From Nematopogon swammerdamellus (lineage: Eukaryota > Arthropoda > Insecta > Lepidoptera > Adelidae), in NCBI GenBank assembly GCA_946902875.1, contig OX336340.1, forward strand, positions 603,501 through 667,500: DNA of 64,000 bases, given 5' to 3'. Below are positions 21,086 to 30,721 of this stretch, piece after piece; position 1 is the stretch's first letter, and every line of letters starts with the position of its first letter. The position numbers were made by a program, and so were the translations under genes. A model generated the notes under the pieces. That model was not told where the DNA came from, made no database searches, and saw nothing but the letters and a program-made list of their open reading frames with translations.

Positions 21086-21147
21086 CCTAGCAGACTTGGT
21101 TTAATGTTCAGGACATTAATCCTGAACATTAAACCAAGTCTGCTAGG
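21086..21147. repeat. Perfect 28-bp hairpin, 6-nt loop
   Basis: Arms 21086-21113 and 21120-21147 are exact reverse complements (CCTAGCAGACTTGGTTTAAT and on) around CATTAA. No link to a neighbouring element is obvious. Confidence 0.96.
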
Positions 21148-21175
21148 GTGTGAAATTGTCTACCGGCGAGTGTTT

Positions 21176-21468
21176 CCAGATTGTATCCGGCATGGCTGAG
21201 TCAGAGGGGTCAAAGCAGATGCTCCGACCAGCCAATATCACCTCCGAGAAGGTAAGTGCCATACCGAAGACTTTCTTCGGATTACTGGCTATACTGAACT
21301 GGAGGACAAAACAGCTGAAGCTTCTATGCGGCCATCTTACGTGCAGTACGGTGGTATTAACTCAGTCGGCTACAATTTGAGCCTACCACCTAGTAAGGGG
21401 CAAGGGAAGGGACCTACAGTTTTACACCGGTTACGAACGGTGAGGCAGCAGGTGTTAGTGTCCACGTA
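21176..21468 (-). mobile_element. tRNA-headed SINE, 5'-truncated
   Basis: Minus-strand body including the internal hairpin CACCG-TTCGTAAC-CGGTG, then GTAAAACTGTAGGTCCC, TACTAGGTGGTAGGCTC and the 3' region. The head with A and B boxes is absent. Confidence 0.85.
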
Positions 21469-22245
21469 AGACTTTCAACCTGAGTTGCGTCGAATTAACA
21501 AGCTGGATAGGACTTCAATTAGTGCATAAACCTGCTGGTATGGTGACTCTCTGAGCGCGGTTTCGTGAGGTGAGGTCGATTTGGGTCGTGATTTGGGTAT
21601 TTCGCGCACCTTTGGTTCCTCAGCACAGCCATTCATCTTGTTTTCATAAAAAAAAAACTTCAGTAGGATTTTTTTTTATAAAAAACTGTTGGGCGTCCTC
21701 GGCTCAACAATCGATGCTGACGGCACCAAGTGATTCGCGCATCAATAAAAAAAATATAAATTATTTTATTACTATTATTTTAAATATGCAGTAAAGCAAA
21801 AAACTAAACATAAAAACCCGGTACATCACAAAATAATTTTTGTGATCACCCGGATAAGTGTCTTTACCCGTTTGTCCGGATCAGTCCCGGACGGCTGGTC
21901 ACTCTACGTCTGACCCGCCTAGAGCCGTGCTCTACTAACCCTCGTTTTCAGCACCCCCGGTTACATGAAGTGCCACAGTTATTTGTCGGTTATTGTGACA
22001 TTTCCTATACATTTGACAGGAGATAGCTTTCAGTTACATTGTAGCCGAAGGTGGTGGAACGGCCTTATTCCACTTTAATTCAAATGTCATAGGAAAATTT
22101 AAGCAGTAATAGCTAAATTATTACTTCATAATAATACAATTTACAATGCACTTTTTTATGTAAACCAACATGGGTGGCTGTGGACTTCTGCCTTGTCTAT
22201 ATTATAATTATTAACGGTTTAAAATATTAAAATATATTTCATAAA
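21469..22245. other. Unassigned intergenic sequence
   Basis: No repeat copy or domain-bearing frame recognised. Confidence 0.4.
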
Positions 22246-22510
22246 CGACTAAGGCATAAGGACAAAATGCTGTGCATGAGGGCGACAGGCTAGCCACCTC
22301 TCACCTTGGCACGGTCCTTTCACCGAGTCTTGTAGCAGGAGGGTCTTCGTGCCTTACTTGCTGCTTGATAGTTATCTTGGCCGAATACTTTGCTAAATGT
22401 GGTGGTTGGTTTTGCGCTGTAATTTACAAGGGTACTTGCAGCACAACACCGATTACTCTGCTTACCCCGATTGTCAGGATACAGCGTGTGGAATGTATGT
22501 ATGTAAATAT
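22246..22510 (+). mobile_element. Family C element, 5'-truncated
   Basis: Runs from the end of the GGGGCC head (GACTAAGGCATAAGGACA) through the family body to GGAATGTATGTATGTAAAT. Confidence 0.8.
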
Positions 22511-22617
22511 TAAAAAAATTATTTCATACTGGGTGACTATATAAGCTCTTTCAATAGTAGGTAACGATACGTTAAGGGGTGTATGTGTATCAGATACTGA
22601 TGACGTTCTCATACCAA

Positions 22618-22715
22618 TTTTTTTACGATATAAAAAACCTACTCACTCCTCAAATTTAATACGTGAAGTGCGCGTATTTCACCTTAATAAGTATGTTTTT
22701 TATATCGTAAAAAAA
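22618..22715. repeat. 21-bp inverted repeat
   Basis: TTTTTTTACGATATAAAAAAC (22618-22638) is inverted at 22695-22715. The spacing and AT-rich arms suggest a small MITE-like or hairpin structure; no homologous copy in the window. Confidence 0.75.
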
Positions 22716-22729
22716 AAAATCCGAGGCAC

Positions 22730-23220
22730 CCTCAGAGCGGATTTCCTAGGCGTGACCTACCCTCCTTAGGTACAATCGCGACCGTTACTGATGCGAACCA
22801 TGATGGGAGGTCTCCCAGTGAGGACCCGAGCATCAGGTCTACAGCGAGGCTAGCACAGCTAGGCAGTTCGGCTCACCTCACGACAGTGTGGCCGCAGCCT
22901 AGAACACCCACCCAGAGTTGAAAACGCAACTGAAGAAACGAAGTCTCCGATTAATCCAGTGGTTGAAGAGAAAGGGAGAGAGTTTGAGAAAGTTCAACTC
23001 CGTAGTGAACGCGGCGTGTGGCGGATGCGAGTGTGACAGAAGAACCGACAATTTTTTTTCCGAAAAAAACGATATTTATAGAAAATGTATAAATTAGTAT
23101 GGAGTACTAATTTATTAATTCTAGTTATAAAAAAAAATCTCCCCCAGCCCCTTATTTATTACCATTAGCCCTAAATTTCGTCCGTCTGCTAATCGTGTAG
23201 CGAGGAACGTATCACACACA
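22730..23220. other. Unassigned intergenic sequence
   Basis: Mixed composition; no repeat copy within the window and no recognisable product. Confidence 0.35.
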
Positions 23221-23345
23221 CGCACCCGTTATGAGCCCTGTTCCACACCACGCCACAACACGTGGCACCACACCACACCACGTAGCGTCATGCCACGCCG
23301 CACGGGGGCTACCCCTCGCTTCCACTCAGTTGCTCTAATGGCGCG

Positions 23346-23389
23346 TGACGTCATCAATTCGACTGCACTTCGAGTGCACGCTGACGTCA
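23346..23389. promoter_or_regulatory. Two perfect CRE palindromes
   Basis: TGACGTCA occurs at 23346-23353 and 23382-23389, 36 bp apart. This is the canonical CREB/ATF-bZIP site. The surrounding 23220-23480 is rich in CACGCC and CG-containing words, unlike the AT-rich neighbourhood. No nearby gene was found, so function is unproven. Confidence 0.35.
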
Positions 23390-23499
23390 TCGACACGCTT
23401 GTCTGCGCGCGGCCGCATCACACACGCGCCGGAGCACACCGGGGGAACGAGCTATTCGAATATTCTTATGGTGGAAGCACTGACAGGCCTGATACCCTG

Positions 23500-25011
23500 T
23501 GTATCTAGTTTCGAGTTGAACTGACACAGTGAGGCTAGCCAGTGATGCAGTCATACCTAAACAAATGAAATAGTAAGAATCAAAACTATGCTAAACGAGC
23601 TGGCCTGACTTTAATCATTCCTGAACTGAATCTAAGAGAGGTATTTAAGAATCGAAAAATCGAGCTCCATGCTCACAAAAAAGTTACAATGGACCCGACG
23701 GTGATGGGAGACGAAAACGTTATGTAAGTTTGATCTATTTCTACGCAGGTATAGTAAAATAATGGAAACAGTATTGGTACTGAAAATACATCCCCGACTA
23801 TGACAATCGATGGAAGTTATCATTGAGTTCGCAAATTTTCGAATGGGAAAACAATCGAATTGCCGAATTCCCCGGTGTTGCGTCTGTATTTGATACTGTA
23901 CAAGTTTACCCCCTCGTCTGCCACTGACTGCCTCCTAACTTGCATGTTGGTGAATCTGAGATGTACTTAACGCTGCGGACTAGTACGGTTATTGCTTCTT
24001 CATTGCTGGTTCGAGGGGTGGTGAAAAGAGGGATGGAAGAAATTTACTAGAAGAAAAACACACTTAGAACATTTTGGACATGTTATTTCTTTTCCTTTAA
24101 CTTTGCTGATTTTTTTTAATATGCTACAGTGACTTAAGTGTATATTTAAAATTTTACCCGACTACGGCGAAGCCAAATGAAGGCTTATGAGTTTTATCGT
24201 TTCTCATACCGTTCATCTTCAGTCAGCGTTTTGGGTCTATTGCTGGATATACGCCTCTCCAACAGTTCTTCAGTTTTCGGTATTAATGGTCACGTAACTT
24301 CTGCTATGCACCGACGCACGCGATGTCGTCTTAGGGCTGATTCACCATCTTCTCCGCTAAAGTGTATCTGGCGACTAACGAATGTATGAGAAATGTCACT
24401 GAAATCGGTCATTAGTTACTTAAACCAGTAAAATGAGGATTAAATCGCGATATTTCGCTTTACTTACGAATTAGAACTTTGAACTTGAAGTTGTCATTCA
24501 TTATCTGAAGATTCAATTAATATCATCAAGTATTTGGCGGGTCTAAGCGCCTTGATTTAGCTAGGTACTAAGTAACAATCTGCCCGTCAACTATAGCTAT
24601 CAACACACAAGTTCCGACACGCAGTTTTGACGTGCAGTAAGTAAGTAATCCAGCCATCGACTCGACACCCTTGTATGTCGTGCGTGGCGCTCACCACCCG
24701 CGGCCACCCTGCGTCCGGTAACATTGCGTCCGCCCCACCATGTTACCGGTTAATCCGATTAACATCACATCGTTGTTGTTACAAAGTAGAGCCGCGCCGG
24801 TGAATTGTTATTTTTGAAGATTTCTTCATAATGTTTTAGTTTTTTTTGCGCCAATTTGCGTTTTGGAGTTATTCAACCGAGTACTTATCTGATTGGAATA
24901 AACTGGAGAATAATCACGGCATCATGATTATTTTATGAATTATTTATTTTAATAAGAAAGGAAGTACATAAGTAGGTAGGTAAGAAAGAAGGCCGAGTTG
25001 CGTTCCTGCGT
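23500..25011. other. Unassigned intergenic sequence
   Basis: No convincing gene. 24960-25011 is a fragment related to the second GCTAGT-ending family (AAGAAAGAAGGCCGAGTTGC). A degraded RTE-like end may lie near 24215-24260. Confidence 0.4.
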
Positions 25012-25248
25012 TACATCCAGTACGGTGGTATCAACCCAGTCGGCTACAATATGAGCCTACCACCTAGTAAGGGGCAAGGGAAGGGACCTAAAGTTTTGCA
25101 CCGGTTACGAACGGTGAAGCAGTAGGTGTAAGAATGCACGTACATTTTTTCATCAGAAAAAACTCATGGGTACACGCCAACCGGATACGAACCTCAGACC
25201 TCTCGCATGAGAAGCCGATGCTCAAACCACTCGGCCACCCGCCGCTTA
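25012..25248 (-). mobile_element. tRNA-headed SINE, head and 5' body
   Basis: On the minus strand: GGCGGGTGGCCGAGTGG (A box), the B-box region GAGGTTCGTATCC, the spacer, the TTCGTAAC hairpin and the first part of the shared body. The 3' portion is missing. Confidence 0.85.
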
Positions 25249-25402
25249 CTACACCACGGTCCCTTCCACGCACCACTTGTTGGTAGATTAGAGTTTGGCT
25301 ATAATTACTGGCTATAAATTCTGCTATACGACATAGATTCCACCCCTTCCGTACCACTTTAGACCTGACATGTTCCGGCGTCGCGTCACCTAATACTATA
25401 TA

Positions 25403-25796
25403 CCGTGTCCCAAAACTCAACGTCAAGTGGGAACCAGGGAGTAGGCCAGTTTATGACTATCCAGGGAAAAATAAGAAAAAAAAACTGAGTCATTTAATTT
25501 TTGAGAAAAAAATTGAACTGTACATTTTTTTTTTGGTAAAACTACAGGCATTCTGGTTTTGTTTGGGATAATGATCAATAGCAGAGTTATTTAGGCTACC
25601 AATAATTTTTTTTAACAACTATATTTGCAAATTTATAGTCGTAGTACCTAAAAATGTCAATTTTCAAAGTTTCTCAAAAAATGCTCATATCATAAAAAAA
25701 CATATGACTCCGATTTTTTTTCTTATTTTTCCCTGGGTACTCATAAACTGGCCTACTCCCTGGTTCCCGCTTGACGTTGAGTTTTGGGACATCCTG
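25403..25796. mobile_element. 394-bp MITE with about 95-bp terminal inverted repeats
   Basis: Both ends carry GTCCCAAAACTCAACGTCAA and continue as near-perfect inverted repeats for about 95 bp. TATA flanks both ends (25399-25402 and 25797-25800). The copy at 51104-51502 is also flanked by TATA. No transposase, so non-autonomous. Confidence 0.88.
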
Positions 25797-26071
25797 TATA
25801 CTACCCCGGGCGGTGCTTCCTTTCAGCACGGTTTCCGCAAGGCTCTCGAGGTACTCGAAGCGGGCGGCGCGGCGGTGGGGCGGCGCGCGCGGAGCTAGCA
25901 GTGGTTATCGCTTCTGGGAAACTGACCGGAAAGCAAAGCCTTCCACTCGCTTTCAATTGAGCGCGAATGTGTTCGGTAAACTCTTACGGCTGAAGTTGAA
26001 TGTCTGAGGCCGAAGGCCGGTACAAAGGAAATGTTCTGTAATAAAATTAATTTAAACATGAAATACCTAGC

Positions 26072-26360
26072 TTTTTTATTATGTAAACTGACACGGTTCG
26101 CTAAATCACCTACAACATCCGTGAGGTCAGCCCATAACACCGGATGAACTTGGTGCCACGTCAGTGCCTCCCTTAGGTCGTGCCGGCTACACTGAACTGG
26201 ACGGAAAACACAAACTATTTACATAGCCGTTTCGACCAGTTTCATTAAGTGCGGTGGTGTCAACCCGGGCGGGTTAAACCCTACCACCTAGTAATATAAG
26301 AAGGGAGTCATATCCCTTAGTCGCCTTTTATGACATACACGGGGAGAGATGCAGTGGGGT
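26072..26360 (-). mobile_element. SINE, 'GGGGCC-head' family
   Basis: Minus-strand copy with its T-run at 26072 and head end CCCCACTGCATCTCTCCCCG at the high-coordinate side; the outermost head bases are missing. Confidence 0.87.
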
Positions 26361-26526
26361 TTTTACTTGGGAGCGTTAGGTACTTACGCTCGTTTTCCGG
26401 GTTATGTCGCTCAATAAAAACAAATGTATCGCAATCTACGCTCTCACTCTTTAAATTGTTTATCTGAACTTACTTTATATGAATTATGTGTGAACTTAGT
26501 TATGTGCTTACATTCTAAGTTCTTTT

Positions 26527-26571
26527 TAAATACGAATTTCACGCGAGCGAAGCCGCGGTCAACAGCTAGTT
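26527..26571 (+). mobile_element. 3' end of GCTAG|T element (second family)
   Basis: AAATACGAATTTCACGCGAG, then GCGAAGCCGCGG and a final CAGCTAG|T. It matches the ends at 36780-36826, 46172 (inverted) and 50530. Only the terminus remains. Confidence 0.6.
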
Positions 26572-26609
26572 ATGTATATTTGTATAATAACTGTGTGTAA
26601 ATGTACTAA

Positions 26610-27015
26610 GCGGCGGGTGGCCGAGTGGTTTGGGCATCGGCTTCTCATGCGAGAGGTCCGAGGTTCGAATCCGGTCGGCGTGAACCAATGATTTTTTTCT
26701 GACGAAAAAAAAATTACGTGCATACCTACACCTGCTGCTTCACCGTTCGGAACCGGTGTAAAACGGTAGGTCCCTTCCCTTACCACTTATTAGGTGGTAG
26801 GCTCAAATTGTACCCGACTGGGTTGGTACCACCGTACTGGATGTAAGATGGCCGCATAGCAGCCTCGGTTGTGATCTCCTCTAGTCCAGTATAGCCAGCA
26901 ATCCAGGGAAGTCTCCGGTGTGGAACCTACCTTCTCGGAGGTGATATTGGCTGGTCGGAGCATGTGCTTTGGCCCCTCCGATTCAGTCACCCATACCAGA
27001 TTACATAAAAAAAAA
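26610..27015 (+). mobile_element. tRNA-headed SINE, full length
   Basis: A box TGGCCGAGTGG (26618-26628) and B box GGTTCGAATCC (26662-26672) in a tRNA-like fold. A spacer follows, then a hairpin CACCG-TTCGGAAC-CGGTG (26741-26758), then GTAAAACGGTAGGTCCC and the shared body. The 3' end is CCATACCAGATTACAT plus poly-A. Immediately followed by a family C element. Other copies: 48777, 51713, 56830 and 62560. Confidence 0.92.
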
Positions 27016-27345
27016 GTACCGTGTGAGGTCAGTACTTAAAAATAATATCCCCACTACATCTTGTGCATGTCGTAAAAGGCAACTAGGGGATAAGAACAAG
27101 ACGACGTGCTAAAGGGCGATAGGAAAGCCACCTCTCACCTTGGCACGGACCTACCACCGAGTCATGCAGCAGGTGGGTCTTTATGCCTTACTTGCTGCTT
27201 GATATTTATCTTGTCCGAATACTTTACGAAACGTGGTGGGTGGTGTTGTCCTGCAATTTATCAGACTCCTTGCAGCACAACACTGATTACTCTGCTTATC
27301 CCGTTTGTCGGCATACAGCATGTGGTATGGATAGATGGGATGAAT
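27016..27345 (+). mobile_element. Family C element, near full length
   Basis: Head GTACCGTGTGAGGTCAGTAC and GTCGTAAAAGGCAACTA matches the SINE head at 3870, but the body differs: CACCTCTCACCTTGGCACGG, TTGCTGCTTGATATTTATC and GCAGCACAACACTGATTACT. It ends without poly-A near GTGGTATGG. Confidence 0.82.
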
Positions 27346-27477
27346 TAATAACCACGGTAATAAAATACCCTAAAGACATTCTGTTAATAATAATAAAATA
27401 TTTTTTTGACTTAAACCTAACCAAGAATGTACTAATTACGTTTTGTACCCTTTAAAAGACAAACACATATTCAAAGT

Positions 27478-27483
27478 TTATTA
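27478..27483 (-). terminator. Polyadenylation signal AATAAA for the esterase gene
   Basis: AATAAA on the minus strand, 24 nt beyond the stop codon at 27507-27509. A very short 3' UTR is implied. Confidence 0.55.
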
Positions 27484-27506
27484 TTCATTTCTAAGTACGA
27501 TTATTT

Positions 27507-30500
27507 TTAATACATATGCAAGCGCCACAAACAGACTAAAAAAGTAATTATTAAATACGTATTAATTCTAGAGGGAGCCGGAGTGGCGGCGGCGCCGATC
27601 TGGAAGCCGACGACCTGGTCGATGAGCTTCAGTTTGTCTGTGAGCAAGTTGGGCTTCAACTCGAGAGCGTTGCCGATCGAGAGATAGCTGGCCGAGCGCT
27701 TGGTCACCGGCGTCCACTTCACTGGGAGAAGCTTTGTCTTCGAAGGTGTCGGGTTTCTGCAAATAATAAAATATATCAATTAATTAAATAATCAGTCCAG
27801 TTCAGTGTAGCCGACATGAAATGAAGGGAAGCACTGACGTGGCTAATCGATATTGCATACCGGGTGGCTAAGCTCAAGTGGCAATGGGCTGGGCACGTCA
27901 GCCGAAGAGACTACGACCGTTGGAGTAACCGTGTCCTACACTGGCGGCCATGAACGGGAAAACGGAGTGTAGGAAGACCACCCGCCAGGTGGGACGACGA
28001 CATCAAGTACGTCGGCGGAAAGAAGTGGTTTCGTACCGCTGAAGGCCGGGAGGACTGAAGGAAAATTGGAGAGACGTATGTCCAGCAGTGGACGCTTACA
28101 CACTGACTGACTGACTGACGTGGCACCTAGTTCACCCGGTGTTATGGGCTAACATTACGGATGTTGTAGGTGATGTAGCCAAGCGTGTCAGTTCACATAA
28201 AAAAAAACCTTAATATAATTGCACAATACTGCTAAAGTTCAGCGTTTTTGCGTCCACTGCTGGACAAAGCCTCTCCAATGAAGAAGCATAGCCGGGTGGG
28301 AGCTATTCTGAGATCTGCTGGTGGCCTGCGGGCGCACTAAGTACCCTGAAGGAGCGTCGGAGATAGTTTATCCACATAATATAGTCCTTTACAATCCATG
28401 TAATTGGATTCAATCCATAAATATTGCTGAAGTTCAGCATTTTTGCGTCAACTACTGGTACGCCTCTCCAATCCAATCCTTTGGAAAAAACAGCTTAACG
28501 AAAGTCAAATACTTTGAGGAGTTACACTTTTCACATTAAAAAGGCAGTTAAAAAAAGGTTGTTGAAAGGGGAGCGCCGTCAGAATGCAACAACGTTTATA
28601 TAAAAAAATAAACTCCATTTAAACTCCAGATTTTATCCACAAAACATGCCTAGCATAATATTACTTCTATTTTAATTTATAGATCTGTCCTTGCAGAAAC
28701 CCTGAACGCACATCACGCGATAAAATGGCAGGATTATTTCTAATACCTACCTACCCTTCTTAATGTTCGATTTTAGCAGAATTTTCTTCTAAACAACCCC
28801 TTAAGTCATCAGAGGACTAGACTCACCCGAATTTGACAAAGTTTGTGAGTAGCGTCGTCACGCGGTCTACAGTCAATCCATCGGCCGTCCTGTTAGAGGA
28901 CACTCCGTGTGTGAACACATAGGCCCAGAAGTCTCCGCGCCGGGCTCCCACCAGATAGTTGAAGTTGTCTCGTGGCAGGCTCAGTCTACCGTCGTAGGAA
29001 AACTCGAATAAATAAACGGGCTCGTTTGAGTTTTTGGCGTTGTATACGGCCGACACGAGAGCGGGATAACCGCCATATATATCAGAACAGAACTTTATGA
29101 AGTTGTCGTCGATTCTAATATCATTGCTTCCGAAGTAAGCCTTCTTGATTTTGTCCTGCAACTTCTTCCAAGCTCTCGTATCCTTCTTTTGGGACGTCCG
29201 CGATACAACTTTAGATACATTTTGGTTTACTAGCTTTCTAATTTCTGAAAAGTATGGCGCTCTGGTCAGCCCTTCCAAGTTCGAGTATCCTATTATGTAA
29301 GGAACCTTTCTGTAGTTATTTTTCTTGATTATCTCTATCGGATGCTTAGTGATGATACTGCTGTCGGATTCTATAGTTTCGATGCACGGTCCAAGCCTGC
29401 CGCTTATGTTATAATCCTCCATAGGAGCGAGTCCGAGCACATTCGGAGAAAGTTTCTGAAAGAAATTCAGCAGTTCGCGCGCATCAACTTTACCTTGGAA
29501 ACCCATCTTCTTAGCCAAATCGTACGCCTGCGTTCTGCCGTCTACGTCGTATACTCCTACGAAGGCGGAACCGCTCTCAGATATAGCTCGTTTGAAAAGT
29601 CCATTAGCCCTGTCGGAAAGAATTATGGTATCGAGAGAGACGGCTCCGGCGCCCGTTCCGTAAACTGTGATATTATCAGGATCTCCTCCAAAGTTCGCTA
29701 TGTTCTGTCGAACCCAACGGAGGGCTGCGACCTGGTCTTTAATGCCGGCGTTACCGGGAGCCTCCGCCGTTCCTAGACACAGGAAGCCGAGTACTCCGAC
29801 CCTGTACTCGAAAGTGACAACTATGACTCCGTGCTTGACAATGTTCTCTGGTCCTCCGCGATCTCCGCTGCCGATGAACGCTCCGCCGTGTATGTGGACG
29901 CAGACAGGTTGCTTCTTGTTATCTCCATTGTAGGGTACGAATACGTTTAGTCTTAGACAATCCTCCTGGTAGATAACGTTTTCGTTCCTGCGCGGGCGCT
30001 GCGGGCACACGATGTTCCTCGTCGTTGCGTTGAATATGTTCTGCCAACGTGACGGTGGCAGCGGCGCCTGAAACAGCAAGAATTTACACATCATTATCAC
30101 ATCAAAATGTAAATTTATATATATATACTTTTTTTTTTTTAATCCGGTATGGGCAGCTGAGTCGGAGGGGCCAAAGCACATGCTCTGACCAGCCAATATA
30201 ACCTCCGAGAAGGTAGGTGCCATAACGGAGACTTCCCTGGATTGCTGGCTATACTGGACTAGAGGAGAACACAACCGAGGTTCATAAGCGGCCATCTGAC
30301 ATCCAGTACGGTGGTACCAACCCAGTCGGCTACAATAGAAAAAAAAAATACTACAATAAACATTCAATTATGATATGAAAACTAGACAAAATAAAAATGG
30401 TAAAGTACCTAATGAGTTTATTATTAAAATATATCACAGCATTATGTAACACAAATAATGTAAATAATTTGCAACAATATAAATGAGGTAACTATTTATA

Positions 30501-30721
30501 TGCCAACCGATTCAACTATGGCTTTGCAGAAGAAGCTAACGCACCTTGAATCGATGCTCCTTCATAGGCGTAGTGGCGTAAGGGATGCCGAAGAAGCTAT
30601 AGTGATTCTTATTATGTTCCCTGAATCCTCTCACCAAGCCTTGATTAGTTTTCACAACCCTTTCATAAGTCGGAAGTGCGGCATTCACTGAACAACTGAA
30701 TAAAAGTAGGAGTAATAACAT
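27507..30721 (-). CDS. Carboxylesterase/cholinesterase-family protein, predicted catalytically inactive (3 exons, 555 aa)
   Basis: Exons are 30721-30545, 30067-28827 and 27756-27507, with GT donors (gtgcgt, gtgagt) and AG acceptors (tttcag, tttgcag). Introns are phase 0 (477 bp) and phase 2 (1070 bp); the joined frame is 1668 nt including the stop. Residues 1-14 are a signal peptide. Seen: EDCLRLN at 94-100, oxyanion-loop HGGAF at 119-123, GGDPDNITVYG at 186-196, catalytic-acid position Glu324 (NLEGL), and Cys80/Cys96 placed as the family's first disulfide. The nucleophile elbow GxSxG reads GTGAG, so Ser is Gly198. The histidine position in GAxHGD reads GARRGD, so His is Arg436. Two of the three triad residues are lost although length, fold motifs and splicing are intact. 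The C-terminus (537-555) is hydrophobic, possibly a membrane anchor. Likely a binding or adhesion role rather than hydrolysis (inference). An arthropod initiator-like TCAGT lies at 30796-30800, unproven. Confidence 0.9.
27791..28207 (+). mobile_element. SINE 3' part in esterase intron 2, split by RTE insertion
   Basis: CAGTTCAGTGTAGCCGACAT through GCACTGACGTGGC continues after the insert as ACGTGGCACCTAGTTCACCC to the CAGTTCACATA poly-A end. It lies antisense to the gene within intron 2. Confidence 0.85.
27844..28113 (+). mobile_element. RTE-type LINE 3' end inserted into SINE
   Basis: Encodes RTE C-terminal remnants (RVAKLKWQWAGHVSRR) and ends 'gtatgtccagcagtggacgc' plus (ACTG)n. ACTGACGTGGC is found before (27833-27843) and after (28114-28124) the insert. 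That is a target-site duplication, although the (TGAC)n tail makes its exact length uncertain. Confidence 0.85.
28208..28826. other. Remainder of esterase intron 2
   Basis: Contains two partial duplicates of a segment near 'ctgaagttcagcatttttgcgtc' (28235 and 28430), reminiscent of a degraded RTE end. No exon signals that would extend the gene. Confidence 0.45.
30128..30342 (-). mobile_element. tRNA-headed SINE, 5'-truncated, in esterase intron 1
   Basis: Same strand as the gene, T-run at 30128 and body up to TTGTAGCCGACTGGG. It happens to keep an open frame into exon 2, which could mislead a gene predictor. The splice acceptor at 30068-30070 and family alignment show it is intronic. Confidence 0.88.

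Noticed and set aside
27568..27762. Alternative minus-strand frame over esterase exon 3 rich in Arg and Gln
   Set aside because: The other frame joins in phase with exon 2 and gives the expected esterase C-terminus (LLPVKWTPVTK); the Arg-rich frame is a shadow.
30068..30367. N-terminal extension of the esterase exon 2 frame upstream of 30067
   Set aside because: It reads through a SINE and a clear splice acceptor; exon 1 at 30545-30721 supplies the proper signal peptide and joins in phase to give the family sequence before APLPP.
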